Made by a program: the position numbers and the translations under genes | Origin: Lachnospiraceae bacterium | Lineage (GTDB): Bacteria > Bacillota > Clostridia > Lachnospirales > Lachnospiraceae | Assembly: GCA_016286035.1 (NCBI GenBank) | Contig: JAEERY010000070.1 | Span: 36,123 to 100,122, forward strand | Direction: 5' to 3' | DNA: 64,000 nucleotides | Shown: in pieces, positions 9,068 to 18,249 of the stretch | Position numbering within the stretch: position 1 is the first letter of the stretch | Layout: each line of letters opens with the position of its first letter | Notes under the pieces: model-generated | What the model was told of the DNA's origin: nothing | Databases searched by the model: none | The model's input: the letters and a program-made list of their open reading frames with translations, nothing else

Positions 9068-10549
9068 TTAGTTTTTCCCAAGTCCACCGGGTTTCAGATT
9101 ATCAATAAAAAGCTCCTTTAAAACTTTGGGACTGAAGAGGATAAGCATAGGGAACAGCTCAAGTCTTCCTGCCAGCATATCCATCATAAGTATGATTTTG
9201 GACAAAGGACTCCAGAAAGAGAAATTCCCAGTGGGACCTACCATTTCAAGACCTGGTCCGATATTGTTGATCGTAGCGGCAACCGCCGTAAAGCTCGTCG
9301 TAAAATCATGGTCCTCAAATGCTACAATTATAAATGATGTCGTAAATATGATAATAAATGTGATCAAATATACATTAATGGCCCGCAGAACCTCATGTTC
9401 TACGGCCTTTTTTTCAAACATTATCTTCTTTATGCTCTTTGGATGACTGTAATTATTAAGCTCTTTTTTTACAGTCTTTAGCATTATGACCACTCTTGAA
9501 ACCTTGATTCCGCCACCGGTACTTCCGGCACATGCACCTATGAACATCAGAAGGACAAGCAACACTTTACTGAACATGGGCCACATATTAAAATCTGCAG
9601 TCGAATATCCTGTGGTAGTTATAATCGATGCTACCTGGAACGCCGCGTTTCTTAAAGTCTCGGGAAAACTTCCGTATATACCACGAAGATTGAGAGTTAT
9701 CATTATTATCGCCGAAAGGATGATGCCCAGATACCATCTGACTTCTTCGACCTCAAAGAACTTACCGACCTTTCCTATCATGATAAAATAATAAGCATTG
9801 AAGTTCACGCCAAACATGATCATAAACACCGTTATGACCCATTGACAGTATGCGGAATACGACGCTATTGAACTGTTAAGTACACCAAAACCTCCGGTTC
9901 CCGCGGTACCCATACTCAGCGTAACTGCATGAAAAGGATTCATACCGCCTATCATAAGAAGTATCATCTCGGCCACAGTCATTATGAAATATATGATATA
10001 AAGTATCCTTGCAGATGATTTGATCTTTGGAACGAGTTTTCCCACGGAAGGTCCCGGGCTCTCTGCTCTCATAAGATTGATATTCGAACCACCGCTTAAT
10101 GGGATCACTGCCAATAAAAAAACCAGAACTCCCATACCGCCGATCCAATGTGTAAAGCTTCTCCAAAACAGCGAGGTATAAGAGAGTGCTTCAACATCGT
10201 TCAGTATGGATGCACCGGTAGTGGTAAATCCTGATATTGTTTCAAACAGTGAATCTATATATGACGGTATCTCACCTGTGATCCAAAACGGTAAGGCACC
10301 GAAAAGACTGAGCAGTATCCAGCTTAATGCTGTAGCAACACAGCCCTCTTTCAGATAAAGAGCTGTATCTTTCGGCTTTTTGATAAGAGACATCAATACT
10401 CCGACAAGTGCACAAAATCCTGCCACTATCAGATAAGTATACCCCTGTTTCTCTCCATATATGAGAGAAACAATGCATGGCAACAACATAAATAATGCTT
10501 CTATCTTTAGTACATGTCCGAGAATGACACGTATCATGGAACTGTTCAT
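9068..10549 (-). CDS. trkH: Trk/Ktr-type potassium uptake membrane subunit
   Basis: Potassium channel-like subunit with four repeated pore segments. The filter loops can be read in order as TTTGAS, GTAGTGGFG, TTTGYST and NNIGPG, and the 493-residue length fits TrkH. AAGGAAG is 5 nt before the ATG. It lies 21 bp downstream of the trkA gene on the same strand, forming a two-gene operon; it is convergent with the SGNH gene, whose stop is only 9 bp away. Activity depends on the cytoplasmic TrkA ring. Confidence 0.93.
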   Translation of the reverse strand: MNSSMIRVILGHVLKIEALFMLLPCIVSLIYGEKQGYTYLIVAGFCALVGVLMSLIKKPKDTALYLKEGCVATALSWILLSLFGALPFWITGEIPSYIDSLFETISGFTTTGASILNDVEALSYTSLFWRSFTHWIGGMGVLVFLLAVIPLSGGSNINLMRAESPGPSVGKLVPKIKSSARILYIIYFIMTVAEMILLMIGGMNPFHAVTLSMGTAGTGGFGVLNSSIASYSAYCQWVITVFMIMFGVNFNAYYFIMIGKVGKFFEVEEVRWYLGIILSAIIMITLNLRGIYGSFPETLRNAAFQVASIITTTGYSTADFNMWPMFSKVLLVLLMFIGACAGSTGGGIKVSRVVIMLKTVKKELNNYSHPKSIKKIMFEKKAVEHEVLRAINVYLITFIIIFTTSFIIVAFEDHDFTTSFTAVAATINNIGPGLEMVGPTGNFSFWSPLSKIILMMDMLAGRLELFPMLILFSPKVLKELFIDNLKPGGLGKN

Positions 10550-10570
10550 GATTACTTCCTTTTGTATCCT

Positions 10571-11959
10571 TTACGCCAGTATATCCTGAATATCTCTGAA
10601 TCCCTTTTGTATAGTTACGATCATTACCGTATCGCCGACTTTGATCTCATCCTGACCTTTGGGTATTATGATCTTACCGTTTCGATTGATAAATGCGATC
10701 AGAAGGTCTTTCTTAAGTGATAGCTTTGATAACGGAACATCCACAACTTCACTGGCTTTCTCGACCTTAAACTCTATGGCCTCTGCCCTGGAATCAAACA
10801 TATGATATAGCGTTTCTATGTTACATCCCTTGGAATTGTTCTTGGCACGAACATAAGCAATGATGGCTTCCGAGGTAATATACTTAGGATACAGTACACT
10901 GCCCAGATCAAGACCGCTGACTACTTCCATGAAATTGTTTCTTGTCAGTCTGGTGATCACCTTGGCATGACTTACCTTCTTAGCATGAAGAGACAGGAGT
11001 ATATTCTCCTCATCTATACCGGTAAGCGGAATAAATGCATCCACATCATCTATTCCCTCTTCCTTTAACAGCTCCTCGCTCGTTCCGTCACCATGGATTA
11101 TGGTAGCGTCCGGCAGTAACTCCGAGAGTTTCTCGCATCTGCCCTGGTTGATCTCTATTATCCTAACATCTATACCTGCTTTTATCAGCAGTTCGGCAGC
11201 ATAATATCCTGCTCTTCCTCCGCCCACTATCATACAGGTTTTAACCTGTCCGGTCTTAAAGCCTGCTTTCTTTAAGAAAATCCTTGATTCTCTCTGTGAT
11301 GCGGCAAACGATATAATGTCCTTTGGTCTTATGATAAATGCACCGGACGGTATAAATATCTTTCCTTCGCGTTCTATGGCGCAGATAACCGTCTGCTGTA
11401 ACAGACCTTCTCTGCCTAGCTCGGCTATTGTCTTGTTGCAAAGAGGATTCTCTTCCGGTATCTCTATCCTTACAAGATTTACCTTTCCGTGCGAAAATGA
11501 AGTAACATCCAAAGCTGTCGGTAAAGTAAGTATCTTAGCAATGACTCGGGATGAAACAAAATCCGGATTAATGATCATTGCCAGACCGAGTTTCTCTATA
11601 AAGTAATCAACTTCCTTACTGTAATCAGGTGTCCTGACTCTTGCGATCGCCGCCAGATTACCTGCTCTTTTAGCCACAGTACAACAAAGCAGATTAAGCT
11701 CATCGGAGTTTGTTACGGCAATAAACAGATCCGCTTTTTCGATGCCCGCTTCAATCTGAGTTGAATAACTTGCACCGTTGCCTATGACTCCCATTGCATC
11801 ATAGGTATTCGTTATTGCTTCCACAACCTTCGAATTCTGGTCGATTATGGTGATATCGTGCCCTTCCTGAGCCAACTGTTCCACAAGGGTCGTACCAACC
11901 TTTCCACCACCTACTATTATGATGTTCAAGCCCTCCTGGGCATCTTTTTTTCCAAACAT
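10571..11959 (-). CDS. trkA: Trk potassium transport NAD-binding regulator
   Basis: Cytosolic regulator of TrkH made of two tandem RCK units. Each begins with a Rossmann motif: IIVGGGKVGTTL near residue 14 and MIVGGGRAGYYAAELL near residue 243; each is followed by an RCK_C ligand-binding domain (about 150-225 and 380-462). The 462-residue two-unit architecture is TrkA rather than single-unit KtrA. In Firmicutes RCK_C domains can bind cyclic di-AMP; whether this one does is unknown. GGAG lies 8 nt before the ATG. It is the first gene of the trkA-trkH operon. Confidence 0.94.
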   Translation of the reverse strand: MFGKKDAQEGLNIIIVGGGKVGTTLVEQLAQEGHDITIIDQNSKVVEAITNTYDAMGVIGNGASYSTQIEAGIEKADLFIAVTNSDELNLLCCTVAKRAGNLAAIARVRTPDYSKEVDYFIEKLGLAMIINPDFVSSRVIAKILTLPTALDVTSFSHGKVNLVRIEIPEENPLCNKTIAELGREGLLQQTVICAIEREGKIFIPSGAFIIRPKDIISFAASQRESRIFLKKAGFKTGQVKTCMIVGGGRAGYYAAELLIKAGIDVRIIEINQGRCEKLSELLPDATIIHGDGTSEELLKEEGIDDVDAFIPLTGIDEENILLSLHAKKVSHAKVITRLTRNNFMEVVSGLDLGSVLYPKYITSEAIIAYVRAKNNSKGCNIETLYHMFDSRAEAIEFKVEKASEVVDVPLSKLSLKKDLLIAFINRNGKIIIPKGQDEIKVGDTVMIVTIQKGFRDIQDILA

Positions 11960-11982
11960 TTTAGTGCTCCATCCAGCATATT

Positions 11983-12011
11983 ATTATAACACACCCATAT
12001 ATCATTTACCA
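11983..12011 (-). promoter_or_regulatory. extended -10 promoter for trkA-trkH
   Basis: On the minus strand a perfect TATAAT (11983-11988) is preceded by TGT, giving an extended -10 element. The -35 region (TGGTAA, 17 nt upstream) is poor. The trkA start codon is about 24 nt downstream of the -10. Confidence 0.45.
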
Positions 12012-12041
12012 TATGACGCGATTTATGGTGATATAAACGAT

Positions 12042-13367
12042 CTACAAATGTTTACGCAAGCCTTTGGGATAATGATTTTTCATGATAGAGCCTGCCAGCT
12101 TTCCCCATCCCATACTGAATCCGTCAACACATATAAGATACCAACCTTTTTCTCCCTCAACGGAAAATGTCTCACCGGCCAAATAGCCTTTGGTCAGTCT
12201 GTCATTAACAGAAAAAGCGTAAGATCTTCTAACATCTTTAGGTGAAAGGATCAGTGCAAGTGCATGTGCGGGCTCAAATCTGTCTTTCTTAATGCTTCCA
12301 AGATGAAGCCCCGGTCTTACCACTTTCATTCCCTTTAACTTAGGAAGAGTTGACATTACAAGATACAGATTGTCACCAAACGCGATGTATCTTTTCCCAT
12401 TTGTTAATCGTTCCATCGCTTTATCTGTAAGGACCTCTTTCGCAAAAGCCCTCCATAGAGATACCATGTTGTTCAGATTTTTATTTTCTTTAGAATTATC
12501 ATTTAATGGTTCTCTTCTTATTTGTGTAAGTTCTCCCTCTTTAATAAGAACGGCAACAAAATGGCCCTCACCGTTTATTCTGTGAGGCATCATTTTTTCC
12601 TGTTTTTCAAGCCTGAATTCTTTGTGTCTGTCTAAAAAAGACTCTATTTGATCCTCATCTTCCTCTTCGGAAAATGTACATGTCGAATAAACCATCCTCC
12701 CACCGGGAAAAAGCATGGAAGCCGCACAATCCAGAATCCATGTCTGTCTTTGGGCACACATGGCGACATTATCCTCACTCCACTCGTCACAGGCCAAAGG
12801 ATTCTTTCTGAACATACCTTCCCCCGAACACGGAGCATCTACCAGAATCTTATCAAAGAATGCCCCGAATAACTGTTCAAGCCTGTCCGGCGATTCATTT
12901 GTAACACATGCATTCATAACTCCCATGCGCTCGATATTCTCTGATAATATCTGCGCCCTGGAAGATATATACTCGTTGCATACAAGCAACCCTTCTCCTT
13001 TAAGAGCTCCTGCTATCTGTGTGCTCTTTCCTCCTGGTGCTGCACAAAGATCCAAAACCACATCCCCCGGATGAACATCCAAAAGCGTAACAGGTGCCAT
13101 CGCGCTTGGCTCCTGAATATAATAAAGTCCTGCCTCATGATAAGGATGTTTTCCGGGCTGATCCTTATCCTCATAATAATAGCCGTCTGATGCCCATTCC
13201 ACTTTCTTAAGATGAAACACTTCATCACAGCTATTGAAAACATCTTCGCTTTTTAGTGTATTCAGACGTAATGCCTGTTTTGGTTTTTCTTCGTATGATT
13301 TTATAAATGCGTCAAACTCATCAGAAAGCTGTTTTTGCATTCTGTTTATATAAGCTTCAGGAAGCAT
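12042..13367 (-). CDS. rsmF: NOL1/NOP2/Sun-family rRNA (cytosine-C5) methyltransferase
   Basis: A 441-residue S-adenosylmethionine-dependent RNA m5C methyltransferase, most like RsmF/YebU. Motif I CAAPGGKST is near residue 109, motif IV DAPCSGEGMF near 177, and motif VI STCTFSEEEDE near 230; the two catalytic cysteines (PC and TC) are present. The C-terminal 150 residues match the extra RNA-binding region of the RsmF subfamily (RsmB has an N-terminal NusB-like domain, absent here). The Shine-Dalgarno GAGGTG is 5 nt from the ATG. The exact rRNA target is not deducible. Confidence 0.88.
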   Translation of the reverse strand: MLPEAYINRMQKQLSDEFDAFIKSYEEKPKQALRLNTLKSEDVFNSCDEVFHLKKVEWASDGYYYEDKDQPGKHPYHEAGLYYIQEPSAMAPVTLLDVHPGDVVLDLCAAPGGKSTQIAGALKGEGLLVCNEYISSRAQILSENIERMGVMNACVTNESPDRLEQLFGAFFDKILVDAPCSGEGMFRKNPLACDEWSEDNVAMCAQRQTWILDCAASMLFPGGRMVYSTCTFSEEEDEDQIESFLDRHKEFRLEKQEKMMPHRINGEGHFVAVLIKEGELTQIRREPLNDNSKENKNLNNMVSLWRAFAKEVLTDKAMERLTNGKRYIAFGDNLYLVMSTLPKLKGMKVVRPGLHLGSIKKDRFEPAHALALILSPKDVRRSYAFSVNDRLTKGYLAGETFSVEGEKGWYLICVDGFSMGWGKLAGSIMKNHYPKGLRKHL

Positions 13368-13430
13368 GTGAACACCTCAAAGGATCATATGATATATCTG
13401 TGATTGATTATAACACCAAAAATGAACAGA

Positions 13431-13459
13431 AAAAAAGACAGCGGGTAAAGCTGTCTTTT
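13431..13459 (-). terminator. intrinsic terminator downstream of the ftsH operon
   Basis: A 10-bp stem (13433-13442 with 13450-13459) has a 7-nt loop. Read on the minus strand, the second arm ends in a run of seven T residues. It would end transcripts from ftsH and also any short RNA from the promoter at 13524-13552, leaving rsmF dependent on read-through or another promoter. Confidence 0.8.
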
Positions 13460-13517
13460 CAGAGAAGGTATTTCTCTTATGGGGTATAGCAAAAAACTAC
13501 AAAATGTATTGGGGGTT
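13440..13517 (-). ncRNA. candidate short RNA or attenuated leader
   Basis: Between the promoter above and the terminator below it lies a stretch with no reading frame that has a start and ribosome binding site. The predicted transcript of about 85 nt would fold a small hairpin (AGAGAA/TTCTCT near 13461-13477) followed by the terminator hairpin. It could be a small RNA or the leader of rsmF. I do not recognise it as 6S, SRP or a known riboswitch. Confidence 0.35.
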
Positions 13518-13523
13518 ACAAGT

Positions 13524-13552
13524 AGTATAATATCAGAGGTCCCCCTTGTGAA
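13524..13552 (-). promoter_or_regulatory. sigma-A promoter in the ftsH-rsmF gap
   Basis: On the minus strand TTCACA (13552-13547) and TATACT (13529-13524) are 17 nt apart. The spacer begins with a run of five G and five C residues follow the -10, making a GGGGG/CCCCC inverted repeat around the -10. The initiation site would be near 13517, only about 60 nt before the terminator at 13459. Confidence 0.6.
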
Positions 13553-13605
13553 CAATACAAAGGATTAACAAAAATCACAAAGTGTATATAGGTTTTTTGT
13601 GCAAC

Positions 13606-15408
13606 TTATACAAAGAGAGCTTCGAACTCTTCTCTTGTGATCTTTTCTTTTTCCATAAGGAGCTGTGCACTCTTTTCCAGTACATCCCTGTGCTCAAGTA
13701 TGATCTCTTTAGCCTTTGCATAGCAGTCATCGATGATCTTCTTAACTTCCTTATCTATCTCACCGGTGATATATTCGCTGTAACTCTTTGTATGAGCGAG
13801 GTCTCGTCCTATAAATACCTCATCATCATCATGTTCGTAGCATATAACTCCGATATTGTCACTCATTCCGTACTTGGTGACCATCTTACGGGCTTCTTTT
13901 GTCGCAACCTGAATATCACTGGATGCACCTGTGGTTATATCGTCAAATATGATCTCTTCTGCTATTCTGCCTCCCAATGAGACCATGATCTCCTGAAGCA
14001 TCTGTCCCTTTGTATGGAACATCTCATCCTTTTCTGGAAGTGGCATGGTATATCCGGCCGCTCCCTGACCGGTAGGTATGATAGATACTGTATATACAGG
14101 TCCCACATCCGGAAGAACATGAAACAGTATAGCATGTCCGGCTTCATGATAAGCAGTGATCTTCTTATCTCTTTCGGTAACCAGTCTGCTTCTCTTCTCT
14201 GTGCCTATTCCAACTTTGATAAATGCGCTCTGAACATCTTTCTGCTCAATATATGCCTTATTGTCCTTTGCCGCCTTTATTGCAGCTTCGTTCAATAGAT
14301 TCTCCAGATCAGCACCGGTAAAGCCTGCAGAAGTCTGGGCGATCTGCTTAAGATCCACATCACTGCCAACCGGTTTGTCTTTTGCATGGATCTTTAAGAT
14401 ATCCTCTCTTCCTCTGACATCAGGTCTGCTTACCGAAATCTTTCTGTCAAATCGTCCCGGACGCAATATCGCGGGATCAAGTATATCAACTCTGTTAGTA
14501 GCTGCTACAACAATAATGCCGGAATTGTCTTCAAATCCGTCCATCTCGACAAGCAACTGGTTAAGTGTCTGCTCACGTTCATCGTGACCGCCACCCATAC
14601 CGGTTCCTCTGCGTCTCGCAACAGCATCAATCTCATCTATAAATACTATACAGGGAGCATTTTTCTTTGCATCCGCAAACAGATCTCTTACTCTGGATGC
14701 ACCGACACCTACAAACATCTCAACAAAATCTGAACCCGATATGCTGAAAAACGGTACATTTGCTTCTCCGGCCATAGCTTTGGCAAGTAAAGTCTTACCT
14801 GTTCCCGGAGGTCCCTCAAGAAGTACTCCCTTAGGAATACGCGCACCCATCTTTACATACTTTTCGGGTGCTTTAAGGAAATCTATTATCTCTTCAAGGT
14901 CTTCCTTTTCTTCCTGCAGACCTGCAACATCGGCAAGTTTCTTTTTTGTGTCGTTACTCATTTTGGCACGGCTCTTGCCAAAGTTCATCATCTTCGAGCC
15001 TGCTCCGCCACCGCTTTGAGCTCCCATTATCATTATGAGCATGACAAGAACAGCCACTATGGTGACTATAGGAACAACATAGTTCATGAGGACATTGCCT
15101 TCCTCAACCTCATTTACGGTATAGAATATGCCCTTTTCATCAAACATGCTGACAACTTCATTTATATCCGTTACCACAACGGTATCACGACTCGCATCGT
15201 TTCTTACTATGGATATTTTACCGTTTGGAACAGCTGATGAAGGTTTTATAAGTGCTGCAACTATCCTTCCGTTGTTTATGTCATCATACAGTTCAGTCTT
15301 CGTATATCCCGTATTGCTGTCTTTTGTATAAGAGTAGATCGCCACAAATAACATTATGAGGATAAATACTATGGCGTACATATTTATCCCATTCTTCTTT
15401 TTGTTCAA
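13606..15408 (-). CDS. ftsH: ATP-dependent membrane zinc metalloprotease FtsH
   Basis: Membrane-anchored AAA+ protease that degrades damaged or short-lived membrane and cytosolic proteins. Two membrane segments (about 10-26 and 110-128) flank a small external domain; then Walker A GPPGTGKT (199-206), Walker [10 protein letters not shown] (254-262), the second region of homology, and the zinc site HEAGH (421-425). The 600-residue length is normal. The start codon is TTG at 15408, preceded by AGGAAAG; this keeps the N-terminus MNKKKNG before the first membrane helix. It is the last gene of the divIC-tilS-hpt-ftsH series. Confidence 0.96.
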   Translation of the reverse strand: MNKKKNGINMYAIVFILIMLFVAIYSYTKDSNTGYTKTELYDDINNGRIVAALIKPSSAVPNGKISIVRNDASRDTVVVTDINEVVSMFDEKGIFYTVNEVEEGNVLMNYVVPIVTIVAVLVMLIMIMGAQSGGGAGSKMMNFGKSRAKMSNDTKKKLADVAGLQEEKEDLEEIIDFLKAPEKYVKMGARIPKGVLLEGPPGTGKTLLAKAMAGEANVPFFSISGSDFVEMFVGVGASRVRDLFADAKKNAPCIVFIDEIDAVARRRGTGMGGGHDEREQTLNQLLVEMDGFEDNSGIIVVAATNRVDILDPAILRPGRFDRKISVSRPDVRGREDILKIHAKDKPVGSDVDLKQIAQTSAGFTGADLENLLNEAAIKAAKDNKAYIEQKDVQSAFIKVGIGTEKRSRLVTERDKKITAYHEAGHAILFHVLPDVGPVYTVSIIPTGQGAAGYTMPLPEKDEMFHTKGQMLQEIMVSLGGRIAEEIIFDDITTGASSDIQVATKEARKMVTKYGMSDNIGVICYEHDDDEVFIGRDLAHTKSYSEYITGEIDKEVKKIIDDCYAKAKEIILEHRDVLEKSAQLLMEKEKITREEFEALFV

Positions 15409-15442
15409 ATCTCTTTCCTGCCTTATTCTGATAACTGCTCAA

Positions 15443-15970
15443 TCAATTGAATCTGACTATACCGATATAAGGAAGATTCCTGTACTTCTGGTCATAATCA
15501 AGTCCATATCCAACAACAAACTCATCCGGGATCTCAAAACATGTATAGTCAACTTTTACATCAACAACCCTTCTGTCAGGTTTGTCCAAAAGCGTGCACA
15601 GTTTCAAACTGTTGGGTTTTCTGCTCTCAAGCAGTTTCATAAGATGACTGAGTGTCCTTCCTGAATCTATGATATCTTCAACTATAAGTACATCTTTACC
15701 TTCAAGAGGCTCATCAAGATCCTTTACTATCTTTATGACTCCGCTAGATTCCGTGCCTGCCCCATAACTGCTTACTGACATGAAGTCTATCGATACCGGT
15801 ACAGTGATCCTCTTTGCCAGTTCACACATAAAAAAGCTGCCACCTTTTAGGACACATATAAGATGAATGCTTTTTCCCGCATAATCCTCGCTTATTTTCT
15901 CTCCTATCTCCTTTATCTTTTTATCCACCTCTTCTTCAGAGAGAAATTCTTCTACATAATGATCTGCCAT
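15443..15970 (-). CDS. hpt: hypoxanthine phosphoribosyltransferase
   Basis: Purine salvage enzyme forming IMP/GMP from hypoxanthine/guanine and PRPP. The PRPP-binding loop LIVEDIIDSGRTL is near residue 97-109 and the 175-residue length fits. A GTG six bases upstream (15976) is in frame but lies within the Shine-Dalgarno AAGGAG itself, so ATG at 15970 is chosen. It lies between tilS and ftsH, the conserved Firmicute order in which Hpt, TilS and FtsH are linked. Confidence 0.94.
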   Translation of the reverse strand: MADHYVEEFLSEEEVDKKIKEIGEKISEDYAGKSIHLICVLKGGSFFMCELAKRITVPVSIDFMSVSSYGAGTESSGVIKIVKDLDEPLEGKDVLIVEDIIDSGRTLSHLMKLLESRKPNSLKLCTLLDKPDRRVVDVKVDYTCFEIPDEFVVGYGLDYDQKYRNLPYIGIVRFN

Positions 15971-16000
15971 AAACACTCCTTCTTGTTAATCCTGCGGCCA

Positions 16001-17371
16001 TCACCGCTCTTTAACACTTATCTCCAAAATCTTTCTTGTTTTGTCAGTTACTTTATAATACTCGCTTATCCTTAAACCGATCACCCACATGATATGCGAA
16101 CCATCGGCAACGACAAAGATACTGTTCCTTTCTTCTTTTGGGATCTTATTGTCTATAAGATAGTCCTTCAATGACTTCCTGCCCATGTCACTGTTGATCG
16201 TAAGATAATCACCCTGTAACCTGGTCCGTATCTTTACGCAATTTATAATTTTATCATAATCAAACCATTTAGTATATGTTTTTTGCTCAATAAGGATATC
16301 GTCCGACCGGTCAAATATCCTTGTTTCCACTATTCTATGATCCGTCAGTTCTATACAAGAGTCACCTGTTAATTCGAATTGCTCATTTATTATATCATCT
16401 GTCCTTCGTTTCCTTATGATAAGATGTTCATACTGTTTTACGGCTTCAAGATCATAGGGAAGGCTTATTCGTTTCTCTCCGTTTTTATTTGCAATTCCCA
16501 AGACAGCCTCAACATGATTGGATGTTATGTCCTTGCGATGCGGTGTGAGTTTTTCAAAAGCCAAAAGGATCACCTCATGTTTAAGCATCTCATCCAACAG
16601 GTCAAACGAAACGGTATTTATGATTACACCGTCTTCTTTCTCACTGACCACCTCTGCATAAGCTTTGTCAGTCTCTTTTCTTATATATTCCCTGACATGA
16701 AACATTCTGTCAGACAGTCCCGATATATGTTCGATCGTTTTCGTTGATATATTTTCGATCACGTATGGAAGAATGACATTTCTTATCTTATTGCGCGAAT
16801 AATCGGTAGTATCATTTGTGGAATCTGTTCTATAAGTCTGACCTTTTTCTGACAGATATGCTTCAATCTCTTCGCGCGATACACCCAGAAGCGGACGTAT
16901 GATATCTCCGTTAACAGGCACTATACTGGCCAGTCCTTCAAGTCCCGTGCCTCTGAAAATATTGAACAATACAGTCTCAGCCACATCGTTTCGGTTATGT
17001 GCCACGACGATCTTGGCGTTTGAACTTGTCATTACCTGTCTGAAACGTTCGTATCTGATCTTTCTTCCTGCTTCCTCAGTTGATATGCCTTCATTTTTTG
17101 CCATCTTTTCAACATCTTCTTCAAAAAGATGGTATTCCAGCCCGTATCTGTCACAAAGCTCTTTTACAAACAGAGCATCATTTGCAGCATCAGTCCTTAT
17201 CTTGTGGTTAATGTGCACCACTTTAACGGTAAACTCATACTCATCCATTAACTCCAAAAGATTAAGAAGCATGCACACACTGTCTGCACCGCCTGAGATA
17301 CCTGCAACCACCTCATCACCTGGCTCTATCATATTGTAAGTACGAATATAATCTCTGAAACCTTTTAACAT
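16001..17371 (-). CDS. tilS: tRNA(Ile)-lysidine synthase
   Basis: ATP-dependent enzyme that adds lysine to C34 of the CAU-anticodon isoleucine tRNA. The PP-loop SGGADS is at residues 26-31 after an FRDYIRTYN start, and the C-terminal TilS substrate-binding domain includes RTRLQGDYL and GRKSLKDYLIDNKIP. The 456-residue length fits the full two-domain form. TAGGA precedes the ATG. It is flanked by divIC and hpt as in other Firmicutes. Confidence 0.94.
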   Translation of the reverse strand: MLKGFRDYIRTYNMIEPGDEVVAGISGGADSVCMLLNLLELMDEYEFTVKVVHINHKIRTDAANDALFVKELCDRYGLEYHLFEEDVEKMAKNEGISTEEAGRKIRYERFRQVMTSSNAKIVVAHNRNDVAETVLFNIFRGTGLEGLASIVPVNGDIIRPLLGVSREEIEAYLSEKGQTYRTDSTNDTTDYSRNKIRNVILPYVIENISTKTIEHISGLSDRMFHVREYIRKETDKAYAEVVSEKEDGVIINTVSFDLLDEMLKHEVILLAFEKLTPHRKDITSNHVEAVLGIANKNGEKRISLPYDLEAVKQYEHLIIRKRRTDDIINEQFELTGDSCIELTDHRIVETRIFDRSDDILIEQKTYTKWFDYDKIINCVKIRTRLQGDYLTINSDMGRKSLKDYLIDNKIPKEERNSIFVVADGSHIMWVIGLRISEYYKVTDKTRKILEISVKER

Positions 17372-17388
17372 ATGATCCTACCATAAGA

Positions 17389-17420
17389 AAAACCTTTGAT
17401 ACTGTACTATCAAAGGTTTT
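17389..17420 (-). terminator. terminator-like hairpin after divIC
   Basis: A 13-bp perfect stem (17389-17401 with 17408-17420, loop of 6) overlaps the divIC stop codon and is followed on the minus strand by T residues. It lies just 18 bp before tilS, so it probably attenuates rather than abolishes read-through into tilS-hpt-ftsH. Confidence 0.75.
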
Positions 17421-17724
17421 AATTCTCTGTCTTAAATATTATCTCATTTTCGTTTACAAGTCCAAGTTTTTCTTTTGCCACCTCTTCGGCATATTTCTTG
17501 GTCTTGGTATACTTAGCGTATTCCGCTATCTCTTCGCTTCTTGCTTCTTCCTTAGCGATCTGCTCAAGGAGTATCTCTTCCTGTTTTAAATATGACTCCT
17601 GTCTGTTCTTTAAATTATGCTTATTGTATGAAACAACTGCCATCATCATGATCAGAACTATGATAACAAGCATCACGCTGAATCTATTCTGTTTTTTTCT
17701 TACCCTCAGATACCTGTTACTCAT
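17419..17724 (-). CDS. divIC: septum formation initiator DivIC/FtsB
   Basis: A 101-residue bitopic division protein: short basic cytoplasmic N-terminus (NRYLRVRKKQNR), one membrane helix at about residues 17-32, then an external coiled coil rich in Glu and Lys to about residue 80. It belongs to the FtsB/DivIC subcomplex with FtsL and DivIB at the septum. The locus context (rqcP upstream, tilS downstream) matches divIC of Bacillus. It has its own strong promoter (17801-17829). The ribosome binding site is unclear. Confidence 0.88.
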   Translation of the reverse strand: MSNRYLRVRKKQNRFSVMLVIIVLIMMMAVVSYNKHNLKNRQESYLKQEEILLEQIAKEEARSEEIAEYAKYTKTKKYAEEVAKEKLGLVNENEIIFKTEN

Positions 17725-17756
17725 GCCCCGAATGATAACCCTTCAACCTTCTTTTT

Positions 17757-17772
17757 GGGGGATAATATCCCC
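17757..17772 (-). other. hairpin in the divIC 5' leader
   Basis: GGGGAT and ATCCCC form a compact stem with a 3-nt loop in the leader between the divIC promoter and start codon, with no T-run after it. It may stabilise the messenger or bind a regulator; nothing more can be said. Confidence 0.35.
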
Positions 17773-17800
17773 TTATGCAAACTGAGTGTTTACATAAATC

Positions 17801-17829
17801 ATTATAGGGTGTCATCGGTATTATGTCAA
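17801..17829 (-). promoter_or_regulatory. consensus sigma-A promoter for divIC
   Basis: Perfect TTGACA (17829-17824) and perfect TATAAT (17806-17801) on the minus strand, 17 nt apart. The divIC start is about 77 nt downstream of the -10. It occupies the place where yabP and yabQ lie in spore-forming relatives. Confidence 0.85.
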
Positions 17830-17893
17830 TCAGTTTTTGATAAAACCTTTATTTTTCAACGTTTTTTCAATGTCGGTACAATATATTCCAAAA

Positions 17894-17930
17894 TATGTCA
17901 ACCCGATTACAGTATATTGTGGTTGACATA
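17894..17930 (-). terminator. inverted repeat after rqcP
   Basis: TATGTCAACC (17894-17903) and GGTTGACATA (17921-17930) are perfect complements around a 17-nt loop, directly after the rqcP stop. The T-run that follows is weak, so it could be either a terminator or an operator. Confidence 0.45.
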
Positions 17931-17931
17931 A

Positions 17932-18171
17932 CTATATATACTTATATAATTCTGCAGCAGCCTCTTTTTTTACTGTTTCCTCTACTGCAACCACCTCAAC
18001 ATTTGTCTCCTTATTTCCAAACTGAATAGTGATCCTGTCACCTACCTTAACATTGGTACCGGCTTTTGCAACATTTCCGTTTATAAGTACCCTGCCCGCA
18101 TCACATGCTTCATTCGCCACTGTACGGCGTTTTATAAGGCGCGAAACCTTCAGATATTTGTCCAGTCTCAT
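17932..18171 (-). CDS. rqcP: S4-domain ribosome quality-control factor RqcP
   Basis: A 79-residue protein that is almost entirely an S4 RNA-binding domain: MRLDKYLKVSRLIKRRTVA at the start, then GRVLINGNVAKAG and VGDRITIQFGNKE. It matches YabO/RqcP, which acts with RqcH in C-terminal tailing of stalled nascent chains on 50S subunits. HSP15 is the alternative family name for similar sequences, but size and position next to divIC support RqcP. GGGG lies about 10 nt before the ATG. No separate promoter is obvious, so it may rely on read-through from hup. Confidence 0.88.
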   Translation of the reverse strand: MRLDKYLKVSRLIKRRTVANEACDAGRVLINGNVAKAGTNVKVGDRITIQFGNKETNVEVVAVEETVKKEAAAELYKYI

Positions 18172-18205
18172 TTGTCTTATCCCCTGAATTCTAAAATAAT
18201 TAAAA

Positions 18206-18233
18206 GGAGGTAAGTAACCAGGTACTTACCTCC
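18206..18233 (-). terminator. intrinsic terminator of hup
   Basis: An 11-bp perfect stem (18206-18216 with 18223-18233) with a 6-nt loop and TTTT following on the minus strand, 17 bp after the hup stop codon. Confidence 0.75.
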
Positions 18234-18249
18234 AAAATCTCATAGGTTA

